NCBI GenBank assembly: GCA_016709225.1
Contig: JADJEE010000001.1
Coordinates: 1,612,001 to 1,676,000 of the forward strand
Length of the DNA: 64,000 nucleotides
Direction of reading: 5' to 3'
Source: Deltaproteobacteria bacterium
GTDB taxonomy: Bacteria > Myxococcota_A > Polyangia > Nannocystales > Nannocystaceae
A program made the position numbers and the translations under genes. The stretch's first letter is position 1; each line of letters starts with the position of its first letter. The notes below the pieces were generated by a model. The model did not search any database. It was not told where the DNA came from and worked only from the letters and a program-made list of their open reading frames with translations. Shown here in pieces: positions 53,412 through 62,533 of the stretch.

Positions 53412-54751
53412 GGCGTCTCCTCGTCGTCGTCCGCAGCGTCGCCGTCCGCAGCGTCGTCGTCCGCAGCGTCGCCGTCCGCAGCGTCGTCGTCCGCAGCGTC
53501 GTCGTCCGCAGCGTCGCCGTCCGCGGCGACGTCGTCCGCGGCGACGTCGTCCGTAGCGTCGCCGTCCGCGTCGTCGTCGTCCGCGTCGTCGTCGTCGTCG
53601 TCGTCCGCAGCGTCGTCGGTGTCGTCGTCGTCCGCAGCGTCGCCGTCCGCGTCGTCGTCGTCCGCAGCGTCCTCGTCGTCGCCCGCAGCGTCCGCGTCGT
53701 CATCGGCGCGGAGGTCCGCCTCGTCGTTCGCCGCCAGCTCGCCCTCGGTCGCACCGTCGTCGGGGAACGGCAGTGGCCCGAGTCCGCGGTCGTCGTCGTG
53801 CGCGGCTCGTCCGGCGGCGTCGCCCTCGTCCCAGTGCAGCACCTCCTGCCCCATCGCCTCGCGCTCGTCGAACAGCGCCGCCTCGCCGAGTTGCTCGCGC
53901 ACGACCGCGCGGCTCTCCTCGGTGAGCTCGCGGAACTCGTGCAGATCCGGCATGTCCCGCAGGCTGCGGAGGTTGAAGAACTCGAGGAACTTGAGGGTCG
54001 TGCCGTACAGGTGCGGCCGGCCCGGCTCCTCCTTGCGGCCCACGATGCGCGCGAGGTCGTGGTCGAGCAGCACCTTGAGCACCGCCGCGCAGTCGACTCC
54101 GCGGATGTGATCGAGCTCGGGCTTGGTGATCGGCTGGCGATACGCGACGACCGCGAGGGTCTCGAGCTGCGAGCGCGACAGCCGGGCGGGCCGCTCCGCC
54201 AGCAGCGCCTGCACCCAGCGCCCGTTCTCGGGGTGCGTGCGTAGCCGGAAGCCGCCGGCGACCTGGGCCAGCACGATGCCGCGCCCCTCGAGATCGCGAC
54301 CGAGCTGCTTGAGCGCCAGCTGCACCTGACGCAGCGTGGCCTCCTTGAGGATCTGTCGGATCTCCCGCACGCCCAGCGGCTTGTTGGCGGCGAAGAGCAG
54401 GCTCTCGATGATCCATACCAGGCGCGGCGCCGCCTCGCCCTCGACGCTCGAGAGATCGTCGTCGACGGCGATCGGCAGGCTGTCGGATAGCTGCACGCCG
54501 GGCAGCTGCGCGTCGGCCCGGTCCTTGTCGTCGGCCTCGCCCTTGCGCCCCCGCTTGCGCCGCTTGGGCTCCTCGCCCGGCGCAGCACCGGGCTCGTCGA
54601 CGACCGCCGGCGAGCCCGCCTCGCCGGTCTCGGCGGTCGGCGCATCGAGGCCCGCGACCAGCTCGTCGAGGCTGGCCTCGACCGTCGCGGCCGGCGTGGG
54701 CTGCGAGCGCTTGCGCGAGCGCTTGTGCGTGGTCGGGGCGCTATCCTCCAT
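53408..54751 (-). CDS. scpB: Segregation and condensation protein B with acidic tail
   Basis: A 447-residue protein. Residues about 115-290 are the winged-helix ScpB core: LVWIIESLLFAANKPLGVREI, LAQVAGGFRLRTHPENGRWV, RLSRSQLETLAVVAYRQPIT, HIRGVDCAAVLKVLLDHDL, GTTLKFLEFFNLRSLRDMP. The N-terminal 100 residues are Lys/Arg/Pro/Glu-rich. The last 110 residues are a nearly pure Asp/Ala acidic tail, much longer than in usual ScpB (about 200 residues). Binds ScpA and Smc kleisin. ATG 54751 overlaps scpA by 11 bp. Confidence 0.93.
   Translation of the reverse strand: MEDSAPTTHKRSRKRSQPTPAATVEASLDELVAGLDAPTAETGEAGSPAVVDEPGAAPGEEPKRRKRGRKGEADDKDRADAQLPGVQLSDSLPIAVDDDLSSVEGEAAPRLVWIIESLLFAANKPLGVREIRQILKEATLRQVQLALKQLGRDLEGRGIVLAQVAGGFRLRTHPENGRWVQALLAERPARLSRSQLETLAVVAYRQPITKPELDHIRGVDCAAVLKVLLDHDLARIVGRKEEPGRPHLYGTTLKFLEFFNLRSLRDMPDLHEFRELTEESRAVVREQLGEAALFDEREAMGQEVLHWDEGDAAGRAAHDDDRGLGPLPFPDDGATEGELAANDEADLRADDDADAAGDDEDAADDDDADGDAADDDDTDDAADDDDDDDADDDDADGDATDDVAADDVAADGDAADDDAADDDAADGDAADDDAADGDAADDDEETP
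53411..53700 (-). repeat. Imperfect 12- to 18-bp repeats coding the Asp/Ala tail of scpB
   Basis: Repeated GTCCGCAGCGTCGTC-like units (plus strand) code for DDDAAD, DGDAA and DDVAA. Copy borders shift between 9, 12, 15 and 18 bp, all in frame, so slippage of DD/AA codons is likely. Strong GTC run near 53590-53610 (GTCGTCGTCGTC). Confidence 0.85.
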
Positions 54752-56066
54752 CGTCGTCGTCGTCCGGTCGGGTCTCGGGCGCTGCCGGCTCGTTCGCCGC
54801 GGTGGGCTCGTTCGCCGCGGTGGGCTCGTTCGCCGCGGTGGGCTCGTTCGCCGCGGTGGGCTCGTTCGCCGCCCGCGGGCGAGCGCCGGCTGCGGGGTTC
54901 TCCGATTCCGCGGCGTCATGTGCAAGCGGATCGCTGGGGCTCGGAGCAGCGGGGTGCTGGTCCTCGATGCCCGCGGGATCGTCGGCGACCGCCGCGGGCA
55001 CGTCGCCCGCATCGGTGATGGCCTGCGCGAACGCGCCTGCCGCGGAGGGGTCGCGCGCGGCGACGTCGTCCCGCGATGCGTCGTCGGTGACCGTGTCCGG
55101 ATCGTCGAAGCGCTCGGGCGGTGGCTCGTCGTCGTCGTCGTCGTCGTCCCCGGCCGTCGCCGACGGGGCCGGCGCGCCGAAGCTGGCGTGCTCGTCGTAG
55201 CCCGCGAGCGCGCGCTCGGCCTCCTCGCCGGTCGAGGCGCGCTCGACCACCAGCGTGTCGCTCCCCTCGGGTTGGTGCACCCGCGCGATGCCGAGGCGCA
55301 CGAGCTCCAGCACGCTCATGAGCGTGACGATGAGCATGGCCCGCAGCTCGTGCTCGCTCTCCCAGGTGCGGTCGAGGAAGATCTGCTCGAACTCGAAGCG
55401 GGTGCCGTCGAGCAGTAGCTGGGTCAGCTGGCGCATGCGCGTGGCGACCGAGACGCGCTCGAGCACGACCTCGTGGCTGCGCATGACCCGGGCCCGCTCG
55501 AGCACCCGCTGGTAGGCCTCCGCGAGGCGATACAGGGTGATCGGCGCCAACCCCTGATCCATCGGCGGGATGTCGACGGTGCCGCCGCGGTCGAACACGT
55601 CGCGGCCCGAGATCGGCATCTGATCGAGCTCGGCCGCCGCCGCTCGATACCGCTGGTACTCGAGCAGGCGCGCGATGAGCTCGGCCCGCGGATCGCTGCC
55701 CGCGTCCCCACGCACCCCGCCCTCCTCGAGCGGCTCGGGGTCGCTCGGCACCAGCTCGCGGCTCTTCAGGTACGCCAGCGTGGCGGCCATCACGAGGTAC
55801 TCGCCGGCGGTCTCGAGATCGAGCGCCTGCATCACGTCGAGGTACTCGAGGTACTTCTCGCAGACGAACGAGATCGGGATGTCGAGAATGTCGAGCTCGT
55901 GCCGCCGAACCAAGTGCAGCAGGAGATCGAGCGGGCCCTCGAACTGCGGCAGCTCGACGGCACAGCGACCATCGTCGCGCTCACCGTCGCGCAGGGTCGA
56001 CGCGCGCTCGGGCGGAGCATCGCTCGCGCGGGCCTCGGGGCCCTCGCTGTCCGGCGTCGATTCCAC
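54741..56066 (-). CDS. scpA: Segregation and condensation protein A with repeat tail
   Basis: About 441 residues from GTG 56066 (an ATG at 56144 would overlap the M50 gene). The kleisin N-domain is clear: FEGPLDLLLHLVRRHELDIL (near 40), ISFVCEKYLEYLDVMQAL, EYLVMAATLAYLKSRELVP, with the C-terminal winged-helix (VMSVLELVRLGIARV-type) near 250. After about 290 a 150-residue acidic, Pro/Ala-rich extension ends in repeated TAANEP and a DDDDD stretch. Core functions with ScpB and Smc; the tail is atypical. Order M50-scpA-scpB-rluB. Confidence 0.93.
   Translation of the reverse strand: MESTPDSEGPEARASDAPPERASTLRDGERDDGRCAVELPQFEGPLDLLLHLVRRHELDILDIPISFVCEKYLEYLDVMQALDLETAGEYLVMAATLAYLKSRELVPSDPEPLEEGGVRGDAGSDPRAELIARLLEYQRYRAAAAELDQMPISGRDVFDRGGTVDIPPMDQGLAPITLYRLAEAYQRVLERARVMRSHEVVLERVSVATRMRQLTQLLLDGTRFEFEQIFLDRTWESEHELRAMLIVTLMSVLELVRLGIARVHQPEGSDTLVVERASTGEEAERALAGYDEHASFGAPAPSATAGDDDDDDDEPPPERFDDPDTVTDDASRDDVAARDPSAAGAFAQAITDAGDVPAAVADDPAGIEDQHPAAPSPSDPLAHDAAESENPAAGARPRAANEPTAANEPTAANEPTAANEPTAANEPAAPETRPDDDDDGG
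54787..54875 (-). repeat. 18-bp tandem repeat coding TAANEP units in scpA
   Basis: GGCTCGTTCGCCGCGGTG (plus strand) repeats four times exactly, with a fifth partial copy. In frame in the scpA 3' tail. Identical copies point to very recent expansion, and length variation between strains is expected. Confidence 0.92.
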
Positions 56067-56107
56067 GGCGGGCGAGAGTACAACGTCGGTGCGGGCCGTC
56101 GACGACC

Positions 56108-56827
56108 TTAGAGACCCGCGCCCGCTGCGTGAACCCACGCCCACGCGCCGAGCTGCACGATCGGGCCGAGGACGTACGAGAGCACCCGTGGCGCGCCCAG
56201 CACGAGCGCCAGCAGGATGAACCCGCCGTACCGCGTGAGGAAGTCATCGACGTGCTGGTAGCGCGCACCGAGCAGCCAGCCCAACACCTTGCCGCCATCG
56301 AGCGGGTGGATCGGCAGCAGGTTGAACGCGAACAGCACCAAGTTGAGCTGGAAGAACAACCACAGCGGCTGCTCGGGATCGTACATCCATGCTGGTCCGC
56401 CACCCGCCAGGCCCGCCACCCACACGACCACCAGCACCGCCGCGGCCATCAAGAGGTTCGACAGCGGCCCCGCGAACGCCACCAGGGCCATGCCGCCGCG
56501 CATGGTGACCTTGCGCGTGAACAGTCGCGGCTGCGTCATCACCGGACGGCCCCAGCCGAACAGCATGCCCGGGCTGAACAACCCCAGGGTCACCGGCAGC
56601 ACCAGCGTGCCGATCGGATCGGCGTGCGCCACGGGGTTGAGTGTGAGCCGGCCCTGGCCCTCGGGCGTGGGGTCGCCGAGCTTGTGGGCCGCGAGCGCGT
56701 GGGAGAACTCGTGCACCGTGATCGCGAGGATCAGGCACACCACGTAGAGCATCGTCCGCCGCAGGTCACCGGCTCCGACGGCAAGCAGGACGTGGGAGGC
56801 GACCAGGGCGTTGGCGTTGCGCAGCAT
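56108..56827 (-). CDS. Site-2-type M50 metalloprotease
   Basis: A 239-residue integral membrane protease. Zinc motif HEFSH at 39-43 (VHEFSHALAAHKLGDP), partner NLLPIHPLDGGKVLGWLLG near 170 supplying the third ligand (D). Five or six TM segments. Small S2P-like proteases next to scpA are common in bacteria; substrate is unknown. ATG 56827 was chosen; upstream codons are Arg/Pro-rich. No anti-sigma gene adjoins. It leads the scpAB-rluB run, 41 bp upstream of scpA. Confidence 0.92.
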   Translation of the reverse strand: MLRNANALVASHVLLAVGAGDLRRTMLYVVCLILAITVHEFSHALAAHKLGDPTPEGQGRLTLNPVAHADPIGTLVLPVTLGLFSPGMLFGWGRPVMTQPRLFTRKVTMRGGMALVAFAGPLSNLLMAAAVLVVVWVAGLAGGGPAWMYDPEQPLWLFFQLNLVLFAFNLLPIHPLDGGKVLGWLLGARYQHVDDFLTRYGGFILLALVLGAPRVLSYVLGPIVQLGAWAWVHAAGAGL

Positions 56828-56975
56828 GATGGTGGGCGATGGCCGGTGGCGCCGCGATGGCAGCGGCGCCCCTGGCCCGACAAGTGTGGGAAGCCCCGCG
56901 TCCCGGGGCAAGTCGCGCCGGCCACTGCACGCCAAGGGCTCGGCGGTCGGGCCCGCAAGCGGCCCACCGCAACGG

Positions 56976-56995
56976 CCCCGCGCACGCGCGCGGGG
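56976..56995 (-). terminator. Perfect 8-bp GC hairpin after the LRR-like lipoprotein
   Basis: CCCCGCGC (56976-56983) pairs with 56988-56995 around ACGC. It lies 75 nt past the stop at 57071. No T-run. A second stem (GGCGCCGC, 56848-56855 with 56863-56870) lies before the M50 start and may be part of its leader. Confidence 0.4.
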
Positions 56996-57070
56996 ACCGA
57001 GCCGGCGCGGGCGGGACGGTCGGCGGGGACGGCGGGGGGACCACCGCCCACGCGACCACCCGTCGCGACG

Positions 57071-58009
57071 TCAGCAGTCCTCTTTGTTGCCGGTCGTGTC
57101 GCCCTCGCCCATCTCGACCCACTGCTGCAGCATGTCGGCGAGCGACTGCACCTTCGAGATGCAGAGCTTCGGGTTGCCGGTCACCAGCAGCTGGCCGCCG
57201 AGCGCCGCGAGGCCGATGAGCCCGTCGATGTTGGTCAGCTCGGGGTTGTAGCTGACCGACAGGTCGGGGCAGTTGCCGGCCATGCAGGTGCTGCCGATCG
57301 CGACCGCGTTCGACAGCGCGGTGATCGAGGTGAGCACCGGGTTCTCGTCGATGTTGAGGCCGAGGTGGACCTGCTGCACGGCAGCAACGCCCGAGACCGA
57401 GGTCAGCACCGGGTTCTTGGTCACGATGAACGCACCGCCGATGTCGGTGAGCGCGTCGAAGCCGTAGATCTCGGTCAGGTTGGGGTTCTCGGAGATCGAG
57501 AGCGAGCCGCCGATGGTCTCGATGTTGGCGAGACCGGCCACGTCGGTGGCGGTGGTGCCGAAGACCTGCAGGTTGCCGCCGATCGAGGTCACGCACGCCA
57601 TGAAGTCGAGCGTGTCGATGACGTCCTCGGAGATCTTCACATCGCCGCTGACGGTGTTGTAGCCGTCGAGCAACGTCATGTCCTCGGTGCGGAAGATGTA
57701 GACGTCACCTTCCCAGGCCATGGTGCCGGGGGCCATGCACTCGACCACGCGCTGCTCGCCCGTGGTCGCGGTGTCTTGGGTGTCGGTGGTGTCGGTGCCG
57801 TCGGTTGCGCCACCCGTCGAGCCGGAGCTGTCCGCGCTCGACATGGTGTCCGACATCGACGCGCTCGCCGTCGTCGGGTCGGTATCGGTGTCGCTCGCGA
57901 CGGAGGTCGTGCCGTCGTCGGACACGACACAGGCAGTCATCGTCAGCGTCGCGAGGGCGACGAGCGCGCCGCGGGTGCGGCCGGGGATCGAGAACGATTG
58001 CAAAGTCAA
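57071..58009 (-). CDS. Lipoprotein with LRR/receptor-L-like repeats
   Basis: About 312 residues. TTG 58009 is preferred because AGGAGG (58015-58020) lies 5 nt upstream; TTG 58003 and ATG 58051 are alternatives. Lipobox MTAC near residue 27, then a Thr/Ser/Asp/Gly linker (STGGATDGTDTTDT). The body has about six 22-24-residue beta repeats of the form NPxLTSIxGxxxLxxIGGxLxIxxNP (SISENPNLTEIYGFDAL, TKNPVLTSVSG, DENPVLTSITAL), matching the receptor-L/LRR-like fold seen in Nannocystineae. Cys near the end. Surface binding protein, ligand unknown. Confidence 0.85.
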   Translation of the reverse strand: MTLQSFSIPGRTRGALVALATLTMTACVVSDDGTTSVASDTDTDPTTASASMSDTMSSADSSGSTGGATDGTDTTDTQDTATTGEQRVVECMAPGTMAWEGDVYIFRTEDMTLLDGYNTVSGDVKISEDVIDTLDFMACVTSIGGNLQVFGTTATDVAGLANIETIGGSLSISENPNLTEIYGFDALTDIGGAFIVTKNPVLTSVSGVAAVQQVHLGLNIDENPVLTSITALSNAVAIGSTCMAGNCPDLSVSYNPELTNIDGLIGLAALGGQLLVTGNPKLCISKVQSLADMLQQWVEMGEGDTTGNKEDC

Positions 58010-58294
58010 AGTGCCCTCCTGCCCAACGTCGTTGGGTTTGCTGGGCGACAAAGTAGTTCGAACCGAAGCGACGGTGCAAGGCCCAGATCAGCCGCCGCGC
58101 GCGCCCGGGCTGTCGCAGGCGCCCGACCGACCGCCGTGCGTAGACTCGCGCGCAAGCCGTCGCACGGTCGTGCGCGATGCGTCGTGGCGCCAACCGATGC
58201 GGCGCAGCACTCGCCCAGTGGGTGCCCATCGCCGCCCGATCGGCGCCCGTTTCGGCAGTCGATCGGCGCGTCGTGGCCGAGCGAGCGCTCACGT

Positions 58295-59242
58295 TCAAGC
58301 GCGTGGGTGATGGCGGTCGTAGGCCGCGCGCACGTGGGCGTCGCCGACGTGGGTGTAGATCTGCGTCGTCGAGATGTCGGCGTGCCCGAGCAGCGCCTGC
58401 ACCACCCGCAGATCGGCGCCCCCCTCGAGCAGGTGCGTCGCGAAGCTGTGCCGGAGCTTGTGCGGCGAGATCGGACGCGTGATGCCGGCGGCCAGCGCGT
58501 GCTCGCGCAGGCGCTGGAACCAACCCTGGCGGCTCAGGCGACCGCCGCGGGCATTGAGGAACACGGCCTGCCGCGTGGCCGCCGAGGCGCGTGCCGGCAG
58601 CAGCTCCGGACGACCGCTGGCGATGTACTCCTGCAGCGCGATCGAGGCCCACCGCGAGATCGGCACCAGGCGGTGCTTGTCACCCTTGCCGAGCACGACC
58701 GCATGGCCCTGATCGAGGTGCGGCCGATCGAGCCCGAGTGCCAGCGTCTCGCTCACGCGGCAGCCGCTGCCGTACATGAACTCGAGCAACGCGACGTCGC
58801 GCAGGCCCAGCGCCCGCTCGACGCGACCGCGGCGATCGTCGCGGCCGCGCAGCGCCACCACGCCCTGGCGCGGCGCGGCCAGCAGCGCCGCGATCTCGTC
58901 GTGTCCGAGCAGACCCGGCAAGCGCTTGGCGAAGCGCGGCAGCGGGATGCCGTGGGTGGGGTCGCGCGCGAGCAGCCCCTGCGCCCGCAACCACTTGTAG
59001 AGCCCCCGCACGGCGACGAAGCGCCGCGCCTGCGACCGCGCCGACAACCCCGAGCCGCCGAGCTCGCCGAGGTAGGCGATGAGCAGCCCGGCGTCGGCGT
59101 CCTGCACGGTGCTGCCGTGGGCCGTGAGATACGCGGTGAGGGTCGCGAGGTCGCGGCCATAGGCCGCGATGCTGTGGCGCGAGAGCCCGCGCTCGACCTC
59201 GAGGTGCCGGAGGTACTCGACCTCGGCGCCCTCGTCGGTCAC
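58295..59242 (-). CDS. xerD: XerD-like tyrosine recombinase
   Basis: A 315-residue site-specific recombinase. The SAM-like N-terminal domain (EVEYLRHLEVERGLSRHSIA) is followed by the catalytic domain with all residues: R in GSGCRVSETLAL, K in GKGDKHRLVPI, HKLRHSFATHLL, and H/Y in LLGHADISTTQIYTH. Probably resolves chromosome dimers at dif; XerC is not in the window. Its ATG overlaps the CheY-like stop by 4 bp, so it is expressed with chemotaxis-type genes, an odd linkage. Confidence 0.92.
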   Translation of the reverse strand: MTDEGAEVEYLRHLEVERGLSRHSIAAYGRDLATLTAYLTAHGSTVQDADAGLLIAYLGELGGSGLSARSQARRFVAVRGLYKWLRAQGLLARDPTHGIPLPRFAKRLPGLLGHDEIAALLAAPRQGVVALRGRDDRRGRVERALGLRDVALLEFMYGSGCRVSETLALGLDRPHLDQGHAVVLGKGDKHRLVPISRWASIALQEYIASGRPELLPARASAATRQAVFLNARGGRLSRQGWFQRLREHALAAGITRPISPHKLRHSFATHLLEGGADLRVVQALLGHADISTTQIYTHVGDAHVRAAYDRHHPRA

Positions 59243-59649
59243 CGGCGGCCCTCGGACAGGCCGAGGACCTCGCGCACCAGCTCGATCACCTGTGGCGCCT
59301 GGATGGGCTTGGTGATGTACGCGGTGGCACCCAGCGCCAGCGCCCGCTGGCGGTCTTCTTCGGCGCCCTCAGTCGTGATGATGATGATCGGCACGTCGCG
59401 ATAGGCCTCGTCCGCACGCAGCCGCTTCACCAGCTTCAGCCCGTCGAGGATGGGCATGTTGATGTCGGTGATGATGATGTCGAACTTGGTCGATGCGATG
59501 CGCCGCAGCGCGTCGACGCCGTCGTCGGCCTCGACCACCTCGAGACCGCGCACGCGCGAGAGCGCGAACACGATCATCTTCCGCATCGGCGGGCTGTCCT
59601 CGACCACCAGCGCGCTGAGCTTGGCGCCGCCGTCACTGCCTTGTGTCAT
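59239..59649 (-). CDS. CheY-like single-domain response regulator
   Basis: A 136-residue receiver domain. Phosphoacceptor D62 in IITDINMPILDG, acidic pocket VVEDSPP (17-19), K114 in AYITKPIQ. No output domain. Coupled on both sides by 4-bp overlaps: GAF-like gene upstream, xerD downstream. Cognate kinase not visible. Confidence 0.93.
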   Translation of the reverse strand: MTQGSDGGAKLSALVVEDSPPMRKMIVFALSRVRGLEVVEADDGVDALRRIASTKFDIIITDINMPILDGLKLVKRLRADEAYRDVPIIIITTEGAEEDRQRALALGATAYITKPIQAPQVIELVREVLGLSEGRR

Positions 59650-60452
59650 GTACCCACCAGCCGTTCGAGCGCGGCACGCTGCAGCGGCACCTCGCGCGCG
59701 TGCGCACGGATCCAAGCGGTCTCGATGCCCACGCCGGCGTGCTCCGAGACCAGCTCCAACAGCCCGCCGTCGGCATCGACCAGCTCGGGCTTCTGCGGCA
59801 GCAGCCGCTCGATGCGAACCAGGCCCACCAGTCGCGTGCCGCTGCACAGTGGCAGCTGCATGAGCAGGCCGGGGGCGTCGCCCCGCGGCGCACCGGGATG
59901 CCACGGGCGCCCGAGGTTGGTGACCGCGGCCAGCGGCCCGTCGCCCGGCAGCGCCAGCTCTTCGAGCTCGGCGAGCCCCTCGCCCTCGCGCATCAGCGGG
60001 AACAGCGTCTGCCGCTCCTCGTCGACCACGTAGACGGTGAAGCGGCCGACGCCCACGAAGTTCAGCAGGATCTCGGTGAGGGTTCGCAGCACGTCTTCGA
60101 TGGTCGTCGCGAGGTGGAACTGGCTGCCGGCCACGTACATCGAGGCCAGCCGGTAGTGCTCGCGCTCGAGTTCGTCGAGCCGATCGCGGAAACCACCGCC
60201 GCGATCCTGCACGCCCGCGGCCACGCGTCGCAACTCCGCACACTCGGCTTCGAGCACCTCGATCTGTCGCGCGAGTCGCTCGATCGTGACGGCGCTGTCG
60301 GTCCCGGGCGCGCCGCCGGCCGCCAGCGTGAGACGCAGGCGATCATTCTCCTCGATGAGCTCGCGGACCAGCTGCTCACCCTTGGCGAAGAACTCGCGCA
60401 AGAAGGCCTGCGTCTGCGCCTCGAGCGTGTGCCCGGAGCCGTCGTGCGTCAT
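59646..60452 (-). CDS. Coiled-coil plus GAF-like sensor protein
   Basis: About 268 residues from ATG 60452. Residues 10-85 form a coiled coil (AQTQAFLREFFAKGEQLVRELIEENDRLRL ... EVLEAECAELRR region). From about 105 a GAF-like domain follows (VLRTLTEILLNFVGVGRFTVYVVD, LFPLMREGEGLAELE, LCSGTRLVGLVRIERLLPQ). No kinase or enzyme domain. It could pass a small-molecule signal to the CheY-like partner with which it is coupled. Ligand unknown. Confidence 0.75.
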   Translation of the reverse strand: MTHDGSGHTLEAQTQAFLREFFAKGEQLVRELIEENDRLRLTLAAGGAPGTDSAVTIERLARQIEVLEAECAELRRVAAGVQDRGGGFRDRLDELEREHYRLASMYVAGSQFHLATTIEDVLRTLTEILLNFVGVGRFTVYVVDEERQTLFPLMREGEGLAELEELALPGDGPLAAVTNLGRPWHPGAPRGDAPGLLMQLPLCSGTRLVGLVRIERLLPQKPELVDADGGLLELVSEHAGVGIETAWIRAHAREVPLQRAALERLVGT

Positions 60453-60531
60453 CGCGGAGTGCGAGCGTATCACGGCCGCGCCCAGACCCGCAGCTTTCTA
60501 CCGACGCGGCGACCGCCGCCAAGATGTTCAG

Positions 60532-61650
60532 TCACGGGGAGCGGGTCGTCGTGCCGACGCCCGTCAGCGCGGCGGCGAACTCGAGCACCGCGCGGGCGAG
60601 GCCATCGATCGACGCGACCTGCTGCACCACGCCGGCGTCGACCGCCGAGCGCGGCATCCCCGACATCACCGCGAGGCTCGGATCCTCGGCCAACACCCGC
60701 GCCCCCGCGGCCCTGGCGGCCGCCGCCCCGTCGGTGCCGTCGCTGCCCATGCCGGTCATCACGACCGCGCACATGCGCGGCCCGAACAGCGTGGCCGCCG
60801 ATCGGAACAGCCGATCGGCGCTGGGTGTGATGACCCCCGCGCCCGCGGCCGCTGGACTCACGCGCGCCAGCGGGCCGTGGGCCCCCAGCGCGAGCTCGAG
60901 GTGGGCACCGCCGGGCGCGATGTAGACGGTGCCCGACACCAGCGCCATGCCGTCCTCGGCCTCGACGACCTGCGGCGGCACCAGCCGATCGAGGCGTTCG
61001 GCGAACGCACGGGTGAAGCGCGGCGGCATGTGCTGCGCGATCACGATGGCGACCGGTAGCTCGCGCGGCAGCTGCGACAACAGCTGCTGCAGCGCCGGCG
61101 GGCCGCCGGTCGAGGCCGCGATCGCGATGACGCCCTGTGGCGCGCCCGACAGCCGCGCCGAGCCCACCGATGTGACCGGGCGAGGGACACCCGCGGGTGG
61201 CCGCTGCAGCGCCCGCGCGCGCTCGCTGAGCCGCACGCTCTGCAGACGACGCACCATCGTCACCTTGCCGAGCAGCTCCTGCTCGATGCTGCGCAGCTCG
61301 GGCGAGACGTCGCCGCCGGGCTTGGGCACGAAGTCCAACGCACCCAGCTCGAGCGCACGGAACACGTGCTCGCGGGCGGCGTGGCTCGAGATGACGATCA
61401 CGGGCGTGGGCCGGCGATGCATCAGCAGCCGCAGGAACGCGAAGCCGTCCATCTCGGGCATCTCGAGATCGAGGGTGATGACGTCGGGCTGCACGTCGAA
61501 CACCAAGCGCAGCGCCTCCTTGCCGTTGGTCGCGCGACCGACCACATCCACGCCCGGCAGGCTCTCGAGCATGGTCGCGATGGTCTGCCGGTTGTAGGCC
61601 GAGTCGTCCACCACCAGCACGCGCAGGCGTTGCATACCGGACACGGTCAT
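60532..61650 (-). CDS. cheB: CheB-type protein-glutamate methylesterase
   Basis: A 372-residue enzyme that removes methyl groups from receptor glutamates and deamidates glutamines. Receiver domain with D61 (ITLDLEMPEMDG), linker about 125-165, catalytic domain with S180 (AASTGGPP), H207 (AQHMPPRFT) and Asp in MTGMGSDGTDG. ATG 61650 lies 7 nt after the cheR stop. Works against CheR; receptors are not in the window. Confidence 0.95.
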   Translation of the reverse strand: MTVSGMQRLRVLVVDDSAYNRQTIATMLESLPGVDVVGRATNGKEALRLVFDVQPDVITLDLEMPEMDGFAFLRLLMHRRPTPVIVISSHAAREHVFRALELGALDFVPKPGGDVSPELRSIEQELLGKVTMVRRLQSVRLSERARALQRPPAGVPRPVTSVGSARLSGAPQGVIAIAASTGGPPALQQLLSQLPRELPVAIVIAQHMPPRFTRAFAERLDRLVPPQVVEAEDGMALVSGTVYIAPGGAHLELALGAHGPLARVSPAAAGAGVITPSADRLFRSAATLFGPRMCAVVMTGMGSDGTDGAAAARAAGARVLAEDPSLAVMSGMPRSAVDAGVVQQVASIDGLARAVLEFAAALTGVGTTTRSP

Positions 61651-61657
61651 GGCGGAT

Positions 61658-62533
61658 TCATGGGGCGAGCGGCTTGCGGTACACCAGGTCGTTGCGCAGG
61701 TGCACGAGATCGAAGCGGGTGCTGAGGTTGAGCAGACTCTCGGAGTGTCCGAGCAGCAGGTAGCCGCCCGGGTTCAGGGTATCGTAGAACGCCTCGACGA
61801 TGCGAACGCGCGCGGGCGTCGCCAGGTACATCAGCACGTTGCGGCAGAAGATCACGTCGCAGCTGCCGAGCACGTGATAACGGTCGGTCGCGAGCAGGTT
61901 CAGCTGGCCGAACGAACACATCGCGCGCAGATCCTCGCGCACGTCGAAGCTGCCCTCGTTGTCGCGGAAGTACGCGCGCTGGTAGATCGCCGGGGTGGTG
62001 CGGAAGCTGGACGGGCCATAGCTGCCGCGGCGGGCCCGCGCGACGACCTTGCGGCTGATGTCGGAGCCCACCACGCGTAGCGACCACCCGCGCAGTCGCT
62101 CGCATTCGCGCAGCAGGATCGCGATCGTGTAGACCTCTTCGCCCGTCGAGCAGCCCGCGCTCCACACCGAGATCCGGCGCGACGGGGCCTGCCGCGCGAT
62201 GATCTCCGGCAAGAGTTCGTTGACGAAACCATCGAGCTGGTACTGCTCGCGGAAGAGATAGGTCTCGTGGGTGGTGAGTCGCTCGACCGCGTCTTCGAGC
62301 TCGCGCGGCCCACCGGGGTCGTAGCGCAGGTAGTGGTAGTAGTCGTAGAACGTCGACAGCCCCAGCGCCGCCAGCCGCGGGCCCAGCCGCCGTTGCAGCA
62401 GGAACGTCGAGCTGATGCCGTGCAGCAGGCCGCAGTACTCCTCCACGACCTCCTGCAGCAGCCGCGCCTCCTCGTTCGAGATCGGCACGCCGCCGTAGTC
62501 CGGCCGTGGCGAGGGCGGTGGCTTGAACGTCAC
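61658..62533 (-). CDS. cheR: CheR-type protein-glutamate methyltransferase
   Basis: A 291-residue SAM-dependent enzyme. N-terminal helical domain (EEARLLQEVVEEYCGLLHG), then the SAM site SAGCSTGEEVYTIAILL (near 125) and FCRNVLMYLATPARV, GGYLLLGHSESLL. GTG 62533 overlaps the HEAT gene stop by 4 bp. Pairs with cheB immediately downstream. Confidence 0.95.
   Translation of the reverse strand: MTFKPPPSPRPDYGGVPISNEEARLLQEVVEEYCGLLHGISSTFLLQRRLGPRLAALGLSTFYDYYHYLRYDPGGPRELEDAVERLTTHETYLFREQYQLDGFVNELLPEIIARQAPSRRISVWSAGCSTGEEVYTIAILLRECERLRGWSLRVVGSDISRKVVARARRGSYGPSSFRTTPAIYQRAYFRDNEGSFDVREDLRAMCSFGQLNLLATDRYHVLGSCDVIFCRNVLMYLATPARVRIVEAFYDTLNPGGYLLLGHSESLLNLSTRFDLVHLRNDLVYRKPLAP

Noticed and set aside
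53411..53700. Dense short repeats resembling an iteron or satellite region
   Set aside because: All changes keep the scpB reading frame and encode Asp/Ala; no origin features nearby.
58295..59242. Tyrosine recombinase as a sign of an integrated element
   Set aside because: It matches the chromosomal XerD type, is coupled to a CheY gene, and no att repeats or other mobile genes are near.
56129..59404. Plus-strand open frame of about 1090 codons
   Set aside because: Covers four recognisable minus-strand genes and has His/Arg-rich shadow composition.
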